Assembly: GCF_016741875.1 (NCBI RefSeq)
Contig: NZ_JAERRF010000025.1
Coordinates: forward strand, 58,442-122,441
From: Streptomyces coffeae
GTDB taxonomy: Bacteria > Actinomycetota > Actinomycetes > Streptomycetales > Streptomycetaceae
Direction: 5' to 3'
DNA length: 64,000 bases
Below, piece by piece: positions 34,567-45,959 of this stretch. The notes under the pieces were generated by a model that saw only the letters and a list, made by a program, of their open reading frames with translations, was not told where the DNA came from and ran no database searches. The translations under genes and the position numbers were made by a program. Every line of letters begins with the position of its first letter. Position 1 is the first letter of the stretch.

Positions 34567-36549
34567 ATGGGGGAGTCCGGGATGGGTGTCGGCCTCAGAG
34601 GCCGCAGCGGGATCATCAGTCTGGCCGAGGAGTGTCTGAGGCTGCCACCGGAGGCCGAGCGGCCGGTGATCACACTGCTCGGCCCGCGCGGCAGCGGGGC
34701 CAGTGAGGCGCACAGCGCGCTGATGGAGCGGTTCGGCCCCGAGAATCCGTTCGCCTATGTCAATCTCGGCGGGGAGCAGTCGCTGCTGCCGCGCTACGCC
34801 CTGGCGCTGCTCGCCCGCCAGTTGGAGCGCAAGCTGCCGCGCTTCCGCCGCTCCCACTTCCCCCGGCTCACCCTGGGTCTGCTCGCCTCCGACCACCAGT
34901 TGCGCATGACCAGCCTGGCGGAGGGGCGGCGCACCATCCGGCGCGAGCTGGACGCCTTCCAGGAGCAGGCCGAGGCGCGCTACGGCGACTATCTGGCCGC
35001 CTTCTTCGAGGTGGCCGGCGGGGCGGTGGGCGCTCCCGACGGGGCTTCGACCGCCGCGCTGGCGCTGCTGCGGGACGCGCTGCGGCGCGGCCGCAGGCGG
35101 CTGCCGGGGCGCAAGTTCACCGGCAGCGCCACCTGGTACGGGGGCCATCGACTGCTGCGCAGCCGGGACCCGTGGGAGGCGCTGGTCGAGCTCAACTTAT
35201 GGCGCCACGAGGGCGACGCCCATGACCTGGAGCGGCTGGACCGGGTGCTGTTCTCCGCCTTCCTGGAGGACCTGCGCGGCAACGTGGCCCACTCGTTCAT
35301 GCCCCGCTCGTATCTGCTGCTGCTGGACAACTCCCATACGGAGTACGGGCGTCGCTTCCTCGATCTGCTGATCCGCTCGCGCCATGACGACGCCGTGGTG
35401 GCGGGCACCGTCTGCGATCCGCTCACCGTGGTGGCCAGCTCCAACCGCTGGCTGCCGCGCTGGGGTCCGGCCACCGGCGACCAGTGGCCGTGGCAGCTGC
35501 GCGGCCCCGACCGGGCCTCGCTCGCCGACTGGCAGGAGCACCGGCCCCCCCGCGACAGCGACGACACCTGGTGGTATCCGCTGCGACTGCGCGACCTCAA
35601 TCTGGACGAGGTGCGCATCCGGATGGAGCTGGAGCTGCGCCACCACCCCGATCTCGCGCCCTTCACCCGGCTCGCGCCCTTCGTCCACCGGCTGACCGCG
35701 GGGCTCCCCCGGGCCGTATCGCAGGTGCTGGAGGTGTTCCGGCAGTCGGATCTGCCCGCGGAGGACGGCTTCGAGCAGGACCGCTGGCTGCGTACGCTGC
35801 CCGATCGAGCCCTGCGGGGCGGCGAGGACACCCGCCCGCTCGCCGAGGCGGCCCTGGGCCATCTGCTGAAGGGCTTCGACGCGGCGCAGCGGGCCACCCT
35901 CGCCGAATGCGCGGCCGCCCGCGATCTGTCCGTCGGCACCCGGCTGCTCGCTTCGGGCGACTCGCTGTTCGGTGAGATCCGCGACCGCTGGCTGCTGCTC
36001 AGCCCGGGCACGGTGACCCCGGTGCTCCACCCGTGGCTGCGGCGGCTGCTGTTGTGGCGGCTGGCCGGGCGCCCGGAGGACTGGGACGCGGTGCACGAGC
36101 TGCTGGCCGAGCACTTCCGGGCCGAGGGGCGCACGGTCCAGGAGATGTACCACCGGCTGGCGGCGGAGCGGATCGACGAGGTGACGGGGTATCTGGTGGC
36201 GCGCTTCCCGGTGGTCCCCGCGGCCCAGTGGATCAGCGAGTTCAACCTGGTCACGGCCGCGCCGGGCCGGTTCCCCGCGGCGGGCGGGCCGCTCGATCTG
36301 CTCGCCGGGCTGGCTCCGGAGGAGCCTCCGGAGGCGGTCACCGCCGCGTCGGTGATCCGGGAGCTGATCACCGCGCGCTGGGTGTGGAGCGATCCGCTCG
36401 CCGACCCGGGCCGACGGCTGGGCGATGTGCTCGCCGACGGCTTCAACCAGCTGTCCCGGCTGAGGAGGAACGACATCGTGGCCCTGTTCAACGAGGCGGA
36501 GCGATACCGCCACTGGCGCCATCCGCTGACCGCCGCCGGTGAGGGGTGA
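34567..36549 (+). CDS. large P-loop/STAND-like protein with degenerate Walker A
   Basis: This 660-aa protein begins with an ATPase-like region. The P-loop position reads GPRGSGAS (39-46), with Ala in place of the usual Lys, and a Walker B-like strand (YLLLLDNS) lies near 250-257. The rest is helical and Arg/Leu-rich, resembling the sensing half of STAND or AAA proteins, with no known domain I can name. No signal or membrane segment is seen. Codon 211 is TTA, a bldA-dependence mark. The stop overlaps the start of the periplasmic-binding-fold gene (GTGA), so they are coupled. Start ATG 34567 is preceded by a G-rich SD; a TTG at 34549 is also in frame. Confidence 0.6.
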   Translation: MGESGMGVGLRGRSGIISLAEECLRLPPEAERPVITLLGPRGSGASEAHSALMERFGPENPFAYVNLGGEQSLLPRYALALLARQLERKLPRFRRSHFPRLTLGLLASDHQLRMTSLAEGRRTIRRELDAFQEQAEARYGDYLAAFFEVAGGAVGAPDGASTAALALLRDALRRGRRRLPGRKFTGSATWYGGHRLLRSRDPWEALVELNLWRHEGDAHDLERLDRVLFSAFLEDLRGNVAHSFMPRSYLLLLDNSHTEYGRRFLDLLIRSRHDDAVVAGTVCDPLTVVASSNRWLPRWGPATGDQWPWQLRGPDRASLADWQEHRPPRDSDDTWWYPLRLRDLNLDEVRIRMELELRHHPDLAPFTRLAPFVHRLTAGLPRAVSQVLEVFRQSDLPAEDGFEQDRWLRTLPDRALRGGEDTRPLAEAALGHLLKGFDAAQRATLAECAAARDLSVGTRLLASGDSLFGEIRDRWLLLSPGTVTPVLHPWLRRLLLWRLAGRPEDWDAVHELLAEHFRAEGRTVQEMYHRLAAERIDEVTGYLVARFPVVPAAQWISEFNLVTAAPGRFPAAGGPLDLLAGLAPEEPPEAVTAASVIRELITARWVWSDPLADPGRRLGDVLADGFNQLSRLRRNDIVALFNEAERYRHWRHPLTAAGEG

Positions 36550-38033
36550 GCCCGGTGGCCAGACTGGAGTGGCCGCTGCACATCGTGCGCCGGGTGGTGG
36601 CGGGGGTGGTGGTCGTCGCCGTGCTGGCGGTGGCGGTGCCGCTCACCGTGAACTGGATCCAGGAGAGGCGGTCGCGCTGCGGCGCGGGTGTGGTGAAGCT
36701 GGGTGACGGGGGCGAGTGCGTGGGGGTCACCGACGGCTCGTACCACTTCGCCGGTCATCTCACCGCGGTGGAGAAGAAGATCAAGGCGGAGAACGACCGG
36801 GTGACGGCCAACGCCGACAAGGATCCGTATGTCAGCGTCGCCTATATGGCCTCTTTCACCCTGACCGACGACGACAGCAACTCCGAGGAGTCGGTCCGGC
36901 ACGAGCTGGAGGGCGCCTATCTCGCGCAGTACCGGCACAACCGCGGCGATCTGTCCTCCACGCCCAAGATCAGGCTGCTGATCGGCAACATGGGGAGCAA
37001 CGCTGCGCACTGGCAGCACACCGTCGACGAGCTGATCGACCGCACCGGCCCGTCCGACAAGCTGGTGGCGGTGGCCGGGCTCGGTCCGAGCACCAGCCGG
37101 ACGCTGGAGGCGCTGCGGCGCCTCTCCGACCACGGCCTGGCCCTGGTGGCCAGCACCATGACGGCCACCAACATCAAGGGCATCCAGGGGTTTGTGCGGG
37201 TCTCGCCGACCAACGTGGACGAGGCGCAGGCCGCTTCGGCCTATCTGAAGCAGGAGAAGGTCCGTACCGCGGTGGTGGTGCAGGACGACGCGAAGAGCAA
37301 CTACTACGCCAAGACGCTGGGCGACGCCTTCACCGATGTCTTCCAGGACACCAAGGGCCACCGGCTGGTGGCGGACCGGATGACCTACGACTCCTCGGTG
37401 CGCAGCGCCTGGCAGAACGAGCTGCGCTATATGCCCGGCCAGCTGTGCGACCAGAAACCGCAGGTGGTGTATTTCGCGGGCCGGGGCCGTCATCTGACGC
37501 GTTTCCTGGACTCCCTGGCCAACCGCCCGTGCCAGGGGCGGAAGTTCACCGTCATCGCGGGGGACGACACCTCCAACCTCACCGCGCGGCAGCTGGCGCA
37601 CGCGGCCGAGAGCGGGGTGCGGGTGCTGTACACAGGGCTGGCCCACCCGGACATGTGGCGTCAGGATCCGCTCCATGTGTCCGGTCCTTCGGCTCGCCAC
37701 TTCCAGGCGAACGGCTCGCTGGACCGCTGGTTCCCCAACGACCCCCGCTACGACGGCCAGGCCATCATGGCGCATGACGCGGTGCTCACCGCCGCCCACG
37801 GAATCCAGATGGCGGCGGGCTGGCAGGGCGAGGTGACCGGGGACGCGGTGGCCCGGATGTTCCATCAGATGGAAGGGCGTCAGCAGGTGGCGGGGGCGAG
37901 CGGTTTCATCTCCTTCCAGAACGACGGGAATCCGCGGAACAAGGCGGTGCCGATCCTGCATCTGTCCCGGACCGGCCGGTCGGAGCTGGTGGGGGTGTCG
38001 GCGCCGCGCGGGGAGCCGCCGCGCAAACAGTGA
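36546..38033 (+). CDS. membrane-anchored type 1 periplasmic-binding-fold protein
   Basis: This 495-aa protein has one N-terminal membrane helix (about 14-38, VVAGVVVVAVLAVAVPLTV) without a lipobox, so it is probably anchored with a large external domain. The external part resembles branched-chain amino-acid-binding (Leu/Ile/Val-type) proteins: IRLLIGNMGSNAAHW, KLVAVAGLGPSTSRTLEAL, FVRVSPTNVDEAQAASAYL, and a C-terminal DGQAIMAHDAVLTAAHGIQ. No permease or ABC ATPase genes are near, so it looks like a receptor rather than a transporter part. It is translationally coupled to the degenerate P-loop protein. Confidence 0.75.
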   Translation: MSPVARLEWPLHIVRRVVAGVVVVAVLAVAVPLTVNWIQERRSRCGAGVVKLGDGGECVGVTDGSYHFAGHLTAVEKKIKAENDRVTANADKDPYVSVAYMASFTLTDDDSNSEESVRHELEGAYLAQYRHNRGDLSSTPKIRLLIGNMGSNAAHWQHTVDELIDRTGPSDKLVAVAGLGPSTSRTLEALRRLSDHGLALVASTMTATNIKGIQGFVRVSPTNVDEAQAASAYLKQEKVRTAVVVQDDAKSNYYAKTLGDAFTDVFQDTKGHRLVADRMTYDSSVRSAWQNELRYMPGQLCDQKPQVVYFAGRGRHLTRFLDSLANRPCQGRKFTVIAGDDTSNLTARQLAHAAESGVRVLYTGLAHPDMWRQDPLHVSGPSARHFQANGSLDRWFPNDPRYDGQAIMAHDAVLTAAHGIQMAAGWQGEVTGDAVARMFHQMEGRQQVAGASGFISFQNDGNPRNKAVPILHLSRTGRSELVGVSAPRGEPPRKQ

Positions 38034-38069
38034 CCACCCCCCGGATCGCCGGGTGTGCCGGGCGGCCTC

Positions 38070-38260
38070 AGGTCCTGTCCGGTGGGTCTTTGAGGAGCAG
38101 CCCGCGGCGTCTGGTGAGGGGGCACCTCCCAGCGGTAGCTGGGGGAGGATCGCAAGGCGGAGGATCGCCCTCGTACTGGGCGTACTCGGGCGACTCCGAC
38201 AACGCGGCGAGGTGCGGTGCCAGGCGTCGCGGGCCCGATAAGACCCACCGGACAGGGCCT
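38070..38260. repeat. MITE-like repeat, copy A, with 21-bp terminal inverted repeats
   Basis: The left end (38070-38090) and right end (38240-38260) are 21-base inverted repeats with one mismatch; each contains CTGTCCGGTGGGTCTT or its complement. The inside holds a CTCCCAGC-GGTA-GCTGGG hairpin at 38126-38147. It has no transposase. An inverted, diverged copy lies at 47098-47286. It fills the gap between two convergent genes, and its right end runs into the TAG stop of the minus-strand gene (38259-38261). Confidence 0.85.
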
Positions 38261-40211
38261 AGTCGTCCGGCATCTCCATCCGGCGGCCCTTGGGCAGTTG
38301 CTGCTCGAACCAGACCACCTTGCCCGTGCTCAGCCGGGTGGCGCCCCAGCGCTGGGCGATCTGGTTGACCAGGAACAGTCCGCGACCGCCCTCGTCGCCG
38401 GGCCGGGCGTGCAGCATCCGGGGCACGAAGGGCGAATCGTCGCCCACCTCGCAGCGGAGCACATCGGTGCGCAGCAGCCGCAGCGACAGCGGACGGCTGG
38501 CGTAGCGCACAGCGTTGGTGACCACCTCGCTGACCATGAGCTCGGTGGTTTCCAGCAGGGATTCCAGCCGCCAGCGCTGGAGTGTTCTGCGGGTCAGTCG
38601 CCGGGCCCGGCCGGGGGTCTGCGCCTCCGGCTCCAGGAACCAGTACGCCACGTTGTACGAGGGGATGCCGTGGAAGCGGGCGGCGAGCAGGGCGATGTCG
38701 TCGTCCCGTTCGCTGGGTCCGACACCGCCGACCACCGCGTCGCACAGCAGCTCCAGCGGTGGCGGGGTGAGCACATGAGCGGTGGCGTGCAGCCGGTCGC
38801 GCAGCAGTTCCACCCCGGTCCACACATCGGTGTCCCGGGACTCCACCAGCCCGTCGGTGTAGAGCAGCAGGGTGGCTCCGGTGGGCGCGTATATCTCCAC
38901 CGTCTCGAAGCCGACCCCGCCCACACCGATCGGCGCGCCGGGCGGCACCCTCAGCACCTCCCCGCGCCCCTCGGGGTGCAGCAGCACCGGCGGCGGATGG
39001 CCCGCGTTGGCCACCTGGAGCCGGTGCGCGATGGGGTCGTAGATGGCGTAGAGACAGGTCGCCATGTGCTGGCTGCCCAGGCGCTGGGCCTGCTCGTCGA
39101 GGTGGTGCAGGACCTCGTCGGGGGTCAGGTCGAGTCCGGCGAGGGTCTGCACGGTGGTGCGCAGCTGGCCCATGATCGCGGCCGAGGTCATGGAGTGGCC
39201 CATCACATCGCCGATCACGAGCGCGACGCGGTTCCCGGGGAGCGGAATCGCGTCATACCAGTCGCCGCCGATCCGGGCCGTTTTCGAGGAGGGCAGATAC
39301 CGGCTGGCCAGCCGTACGCCCATGGGCTCGGGCAGGGAGGAGGGGAGCATGGTGCGCTGGAGGGCGTCCGCGACGGATGCCTCGCGTCCGTAGAGCACCG
39401 CCTTGTTCATGCCCAGGGCGGTGTGGGTGGCGAGCTGGGAGGCGACGAGCAGATCGTCCCCGGTGAAGGCCGGGCGGTCGGCGTTGCGCAGCAGGACGGC
39501 GGCGCCCAGCACATGGCGGCGTCCGCGCAGCGGGGCGATGATCAGCCGTCGGCCGGGCGGTACGGAGCCGGGGCCGCTCTCGTCCCCGCCCAGCAGCTCG
39601 GCCGCCGCGGCGGCCACACCGGGGGTGTCACAGAAAGCGGGCCGTCCGCCGTTCAGCAGGTCGGCGAGGCTGCCGCTGATCGTCCGCCGGGTGGAGTCGG
39701 TGGGCGCGGGCCCGTCGGGGGGCAGCCCGGTGGCGGCCGTGATCACGCCGGGGGTGCCACAGGGCGCGGGGTCGTCCGGGTCGCCGGCGCAGGCCGGGCC
39801 GGTGGTGTGCGGGCGCAGGACGAGCGGACCGGGTGACTCCTCGTCCCCGGCGGGCAGCGGGTCGCGCAGATGGACGACGGCGACGTCGGCGAAGGCGGGG
39901 ACGGCCGCCCGGCACAGCTCGTGCAGGGTCTCGTCGAGGTCCATACCGCGGGCGATCTGCCGGGTCGCGGTGTCGAGGTAGCGCAGCCGGTCGGTCTGTG
40001 TCTCGGGCCCGTGCGGCGCCTCGTCCCGGAGCTGCTCGGCGGGGGCCTCGGGGGGCGGTGGATCGCCACCGCCGCGGCCGCGCTGAGGCGGTGGCTGCGG
40101 AGCGCCCGGCCCGGCGGCCGGGGGCTGCGCGCCGCGGCCCCGGAGCGCGGCCCGCCCCTGGGCCCGGCCGGTGGGGTGGTCCGGGCCTTCGCGGGGAGGG
40201 GGGTGCGCCAT
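38259..40211 (-). CDS. GAF-SpoIIE phosphatase-HATPase signalling protein
   Basis: This 650-aa protein has a Pro/Arg-rich disordered N-terminus (about 1-70), a GAF domain (about 80-300), a SpoIIE PP2C phosphatase (about 315-520, with GGDWYDAI, IGDVMGHSMTSAA, YTDGLVESRD and DDDIALLAARF), and a HATPase_c domain (about 530-640, with MVSEVVTNAVRYA and GRGLFLVNQIAQRWG). It is a paralogue of the protein at 29369, lacking the PAS pair. ATG 40211 is preferred; GTG 40241 is also in frame, 15 bases after the upstream gene. Its TAG stop coincides with the edge of repeat copy A. Confidence 0.88.
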   Translation of the reverse strand: MAHPPPREGPDHPTGRAQGRAALRGRGAQPPAAGPGAPQPPPQRGRGGGDPPPPEAPAEQLRDEAPHGPETQTDRLRYLDTATRQIARGMDLDETLHELCRAAVPAFADVAVVHLRDPLPAGDEESPGPLVLRPHTTGPACAGDPDDPAPCGTPGVITAATGLPPDGPAPTDSTRRTISGSLADLLNGGRPAFCDTPGVAAAAAELLGGDESGPGSVPPGRRLIIAPLRGRRHVLGAAVLLRNADRPAFTGDDLLVASQLATHTALGMNKAVLYGREASVADALQRTMLPSSLPEPMGVRLASRYLPSSKTARIGGDWYDAIPLPGNRVALVIGDVMGHSMTSAAIMGQLRTTVQTLAGLDLTPDEVLHHLDEQAQRLGSQHMATCLYAIYDPIAHRLQVANAGHPPPVLLHPEGRGEVLRVPPGAPIGVGGVGFETVEIYAPTGATLLLYTDGLVESRDTDVWTGVELLRDRLHATAHVLTPPPLELLCDAVVGGVGPSERDDDIALLAARFHGIPSYNVAYWFLEPEAQTPGRARRLTRRTLQRWRLESLLETTELMVSEVVTNAVRYASRPLSLRLLRTDVLRCEVGDDSPFVPRMLHARPGDEGGRGLFLVNQIAQRWGATRLSTGKVVWFEQQLPKGRRMEMPDD

Positions 40212-40256
40212 CACACGAGTCGTTCCGTCCGGAAGGGGCACGGCGGCCGCGCGGCC

Positions 40257-40937
40257 TCAGCCGCCGCGTTCGCAGTGAAGGAAGATCTGTTCCTCGGGCG
40301 GCACGTCCGAGGTCGCCGGGGCGTAGCTGTAGGAGGTCTCCCCGAGGATCTCGAAACCGGCGGTTTCGACGACCTGGAGCAGTTCGTCCCGCAGATAGCC
40401 GGAGACCCGGATGGTGTGGTGCAGGAACGGGATCGCGAAGTCGTCCACGTCGGCCTCCACCATCGACAGGGCGAACAGCCCGCCGGGGACCAGCAGGCGG
40501 CGGATGGTTCCGAGGGCGTAGGGGATCTCGGCCCGCGGCAGCATCAGCAGCGAGAAGAAGGCGGTGACCGCGTCGAACGTGCCGAGGTCATGGGAGCCGC
40601 CGGGGCGCAGATCGGCGATGTCCAGCCGGTGGAAGACCGCGCCGGGGACATACTCCCTGGCCAGCCGCACCATTCCGGCGGAGAGATCGACGCCGACAAC
40701 GCGCAGCCCCGCGTCCGTCAGCTGGCGCGCGGTCGGCAGCCCGGTGCCGCAGCCCAGGTCCAGCACCCGGGATCCGGCCGGGAGCCTGCCGATCAGCCAC
40801 TCACCGGCGACGAGCTGCCCGTCCTTGTGCGGGAACGCCTCGTCGTAGCGGGTGCCTATGGCATCGAATGCCTCGGCCTGACCCGTGCGGTCGAGCCGTA
40901 TGTCCTCGTAGCCGGTCTCGCTGGTCCCGTTGCTCAC
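40257..40937 (-). CDS. class I SAM-dependent methyltransferase
   Basis: This 226-aa methyltransferase has motif I in VLDLGCGTGLPTARQL, an acidic residue ending strand 2 (VVGVDLSAGMV), and motif IV-like FDAVTAFFSLLML. The substrate is unknown. The GTG at 40937 has AGGA about eight bases upstream and is preferred; an ATG at 40976 would add 13 residues and has only a weak SD. It is 45 bases upstream of the GAF-SpoIIE gene on the same strand and may be co-transcribed with it. Confidence 0.85.
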   Translation of the reverse strand: MSNGTSETGYEDIRLDRTGQAEAFDAIGTRYDEAFPHKDGQLVAGEWLIGRLPAGSRVLDLGCGTGLPTARQLTDAGLRVVGVDLSAGMVRLAREYVPGAVFHRLDIADLRPGGSHDLGTFDAVTAFFSLLMLPRAEIPYALGTIRRLLVPGGLFALSMVEADVDDFAIPFLHHTIRVSGYLRDELLQVVETAGFEILGETSYSYAPATSDVPPEEQIFLHCERGG

Positions 40938-41053
40938 GCCTACATCCTTGAGGTACTCGGTACCCAATATTTTCATAATGGTCCCGTTTTGCGCTACGAC
41001 CTGATCGCGGGCGGGACCGCGGACCGGATCGCGCTTCCCCGGGCCGTGCGCGG

Positions 41054-42937
<1,884 letters not shown>

Positions 42938-42966
42938 CTCAGCCCTCCTCCCGATCTGCCTCAAGT

Positions 42967-42980
42967 ATCCCAAAAGGGAT
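42967..42980. promoter_or_regulatory. palindrome upstream of dnaK
   Basis: ATCCC-AAAA-GGGAT is a perfect 5-bp-arm palindrome 30 bases upstream of the dnaK start, in the short gap after sthA. It could be an operator, part of a terminator for sthA, or chance. Confidence 0.4.
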
Positions 42981-43051
42981 TTTGCAGGCTTGATCCATGG
43001 GCCAGGCCCTCCGCGCCCGCCCGGGCCGGGCGGGGTCGCCGGGCGGCGCGG

Positions 43052-44455
43052 TCACTCCCGCAGGTGGTCGATCTCGCGTATCCGGTTGGTCGCGTCCAGG
43101 GCGGCGACCTTGTAGGACTCGGCGAACGTCGGGTAGTTGAACACCGCGTCCACCAGATAGTCCACGGTGCCGCCGCACCCCATCACGGCCTGGCCGATGT
43201 GGATCAGCTCGGTGGCGCCGGTGCCGAAGCAGTGCACTCCGAGCAGCCGCCGGTCCTCCGGGGAGACCAGCAGTTTCAGCATGCCGCTGGAGTCACCGAC
43301 GATCTGGCCCCGGGCCAGTTCGCGATAGCGCGACACCCCGGCTTCGAACGGCACCCGCGCCTCCGTCAGCCGGTCCTCGGTCCGTCCGATGAAGCTGATC
43401 TCCGGGATGGTGTAGATCCCGATGGGCTGAAGGTCGTGGATCGGGTTCACCGGCTCGTCGCACGCGTGGTACGCCGCGCTTCTGCCCTGCTCCATGGAGG
43501 TGGCGGCGAGAGCCGGGAAGCCGATGACATCGCCGACGGCGTAGATGTGCGGCACGGCCGTGCGGTAGTGCTCGTCCACCGTGATCCGGCCCCGCCGGTC
43601 GGCCGTCAGACCGGCCCGTTCCAGATCGAGCCCATCGGTCAGGCCCTGGCGTCCCGCGGAGTACATCACCGCCTCGGTGGGGATCTTCTTCCCGCTCTCC
43701 AGCACGGTCAGGGCGCCGCGCGGATGCCGCTCGACCGCGGCGACCGTCTCCCCGAAGCGGAAGGTGACGGCCAGGTCGCGCAGCCGGTACTTCAGGGCCT
43801 CGACCACTTCGACATCGCAGAAGTCCAGCATTCCGTCACGTTGCTCGACCACGGTGACCTTGCTGCCGAGGGCGGCGAACATCGAGGCGTATTCGATGCC
43901 GATCACCCCGGCCCCCACGATCACCATCGAGCGCGGCACCCGCTCCATGCTGAGGACGCTGTCCGAATCCATGATGGTCCGCTCGTCGAACTCCACACTC
44001 GACGGACGGGCCGGGCGGGTACCGGTGGCGATGACGATATGGCGCCCGGTCAGCAGCTGTTCCCGGCCCCCGGGATCGGTCACGGCCACGGTGCGGTCGT
44101 CCACGAACCGTCCGGTGCCGGGGAACAGCGCCACGCGGTTGCGGGTGAGCTGGCTGCGGACGACCTCCACCTCACGGCCCACCACATGGCGGGTACGGGC
44201 GGTCAGATCCGCGACGGTGATCTCTTCCTTGAGCCGGTAGCTCTGGCCGTACAGATCCCGCTGGGTCAGACCGGTGAGATAGAGGACCGCCTCACGCAGG
44301 GTCTTGGACGGCACGGTCCCGGTATGCAGGGAGACCCCACCCACCCGGTCCGGACGGTCGATGACAGCCACCCGGCGACCGAGTTTGGCAGCTGCGATGG
44401 CAGCTTTCTGGCCGCCGGGGCCGGACCCGATCACAAGCATGTCAAAGTCGGTCAC
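43052..44455 (-). CDS. sthA: soluble pyridine nucleotide (NAD(P)+) transhydrogenase
   Basis: This 467-aa flavoprotein of the disulfide reductase superfamily has the FAD motif (MLVIGSGPGGQKAAIAAAKL), then SLHTGTVPSKTLREAV, where disulfide reductases have the CxxxxC pair. Both cysteines are absent, which is the mark of SthA rather than lipoamide dehydrogenase. The NAD(P) motif (VIVGAGVIGIEYASMFAALG), the FAD-binding VGDVIGFPALA and a dimerisation domain follow. It would equilibrate NADPH and NADH in the cytoplasm. The GTG start immediately precedes the FAD motif; the upstream SD is poor. dnaK lies 114 bases downstream on the same strand. Confidence 0.92.
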   Translation of the reverse strand: MTDFDMLVIGSGPGGQKAAIAAAKLGRRVAVIDRPDRVGGVSLHTGTVPSKTLREAVLYLTGLTQRDLYGQSYRLKEEITVADLTARTRHVVGREVEVVRSQLTRNRVALFPGTGRFVDDRTVAVTDPGGREQLLTGRHIVIATGTRPARPSSVEFDERTIMDSDSVLSMERVPRSMVIVGAGVIGIEYASMFAALGSKVTVVEQRDGMLDFCDVEVVEALKYRLRDLAVTFRFGETVAAVERHPRGALTVLESGKKIPTEAVMYSAGRQGLTDGLDLERAGLTADRRGRITVDEHYRTAVPHIYAVGDVIGFPALAATSMEQGRSAAYHACDEPVNPIHDLQPIGIYTIPEISFIGRTEDRLTEARVPFEAGVSRYRELARGQIVGDSSGMLKLLVSPEDRRLLGVHCFGTGATELIHIGQAVMGCGGTVDYLVDAVFNYPTFAESYKVAALDATNRIREIDHLRE

Positions 44456-44540
44456 GGAAGGAGTCTGACACCGGGAAGACCGGCCCGGAAGGGCGGCAGC
44501 TGCTCAACCCCCCGTGGACGCAAGGGACGTGACGGGACAC

Positions 44541-45959
44541 TCATGGGGCCACGTCCGTCGTGCGGTCTTGGTCCCGGCGCGAACGGCCCTCGGTGGCCCC
44601 GCTCTTGGACGCCGCCGTCGGTACGAAGACGTACGCCAGCACGGCACCGGCGATCCCGGCCGCCGCCGCGGCCATCAGCACCCGGTCCAGCCCCTGCGCC
44701 GGAGTGGCACCCTGCCGGAACAACACCCCGAACACCGCGACGCCCAGCGTCTGTCCCAGCTGCCGGAAGGTGGTCATGGCTCCGGCCGCCATCCCGCCGC
44801 GCTCGGGCGGCAGCGCCGCGAACACCGCGGCACCCATCGCCGGGCCCATCAGTCCGACGCCGACACCGGTGACGGCCAGGCCGAGGGTCACCGACCCGGC
44901 AGAGGACCCGGCGTCCAGCCCGGACTGGAGCGCACAGCCGACCCCGCTGAGCAGCAGACCGGTGCCGAGCACGGCACGTGGCGACCTGCCGTGCAGCGCA
45001 CGTCCGCTGAGCAGCGAGGTGGCGAAGGACGCCAGGGCGAGCGGCATCAGGGCCAGACCGGCGCGCACCGGGCCGAGGCCGAGCCCCGACTGGAGCCACA
45101 CCGAGGTGTAGACGAGCGCGGCGAAGGCGGCGGTCGAGGCCACCACACACATCATCACGGCGGAGAAGGCGGCGCGAGTGAAGAGCCGGATGTCCAACAG
45201 CGGTACGGGACAACGCCGTTCGGCGCGTACGAAGGCGGCGAGGCCGAGCGCGGCGAGCGCCGCCCAGACCGCCACCACGGCCGGGGAGCGATCTGCCTCG
45301 CCCGCCGTGGTCAGCGCGTAGGTGAGGGATCCGGCGCACAGCGCGAAAGCCGCCGTTCCGGGCACATCGAGCCGTGCCACCGCCGCGCGGCGCTCCGGAG
45401 CCGGACGCCGCTCGGGGGCGGGGAGCCGGGTGGTCAGCGCGAGGGTGAGCAGGACCAGCGGGACGTTCACGAAGAAGGCCGCCCGCCAGCTCAGCCACTG
45501 GGTGAGCACCCCACCCGCCATCGGCCCGGCCGCCGCCCCCAGTCCGGTCACCGCGCCGAACACGCCCATCGCCCGGCCCATGTCCGGGCCACGGTAGACG
45601 GAGCCGATGAGCGCGAACGTGGTCACCGACATGGCCGCGCCGCCGACACCCTGGAGTCCGCGCGCGGCGATCAGCACCCCGGTGGTGGGGGCCAGACCGC
45701 AGCCGAGCGAGGCGAGTCCGAAGACGGCGAGCCCGGCGATGTACACGGTGCGGGCGCCGTACCGGTCGGTGAGCGCGCCCATGGTGAGCATGAGGACGGC
45801 GAGGACGAGGGTGTAGATGTTCGCCACCCACTGGAGTCCGGACAGCGAAGCGGACAGATCGCCACCGATGTCCGGGAGGGCGACGGTCAGGACGGTCGTG
45901 TCGAGCAGGAACAGGAAGGTGCCGAGGCAAACGGCCACCAGGGGCCACCACGTGCGCAT
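44541..45959 (-). CDS. MFS drug/H+ antiporter (DHA2-like)
   Basis: This 472-aa multi-pass transporter begins LVAVCLGTFLFLLDTTVLTV, the motif D region of drug antiporters. It has motif A in MGALTDRYGARTVYIAG and motif C in GAVTGLGAAAGPMAGGVL. About fourteen helices can be counted, which fits DHA2 efflux pumps. It probably exports a toxic or self-made compound. ATG 45959 has AAGGA six bases upstream. It is divergent from the duplicated Lrp regulator at 46082, which likely controls it. Confidence 0.88.
   Translation of the reverse strand: MRTWWPLVAVCLGTFLFLLDTTVLTVALPDIGGDLSASLSGLQWVANIYTLVLAVLMLTMGALTDRYGARTVYIAGLAVFGLASLGCGLAPTTGVLIAARGLQGVGGAAMSVTTFALIGSVYRGPDMGRAMGVFGAVTGLGAAAGPMAGGVLTQWLSWRAAFFVNVPLVLLTLALTTRLPAPERRPAPERRAAVARLDVPGTAAFALCAGSLTYALTTAGEADRSPAVVAVWAALAALGLAAFVRAERRCPVPLLDIRLFTRAAFSAVMMCVVASTAAFAALVYTSVWLQSGLGLGPVRAGLALMPLALASFATSLLSGRALHGRSPRAVLGTGLLLSGVGCALQSGLDAGSSAGSVTLGLAVTGVGVGLMGPAMGAAVFAALPPERGGMAAGAMTTFRQLGQTLGVAVFGVLFRQGATPAQGLDRVLMAAAAAGIAGAVLAYVFVPTAASKSGATEGRSRRDQDRTTDVAP

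Noticed and set aside
38070..38260. Short open frames inside the repeats at 38070-38260 and 47098-47286 as genes
   Set aside because: They lie wholly within the repeated element, differ in frame between copies and show no start signals.
42938..43051. HspR/HAIR box upstream of dnaK
   Set aside because: Only scattered CTTGAG-like half-sites are present; the CTTGAGT-N7-ACTCAAG arrangement is not.
43052..44455. Dihydrolipoamide dehydrogenase as the identity of the flavoprotein
   Set aside because: The redox-active cysteine pair is absent (SLHTGTVPSK), which fits soluble transhydrogenase.
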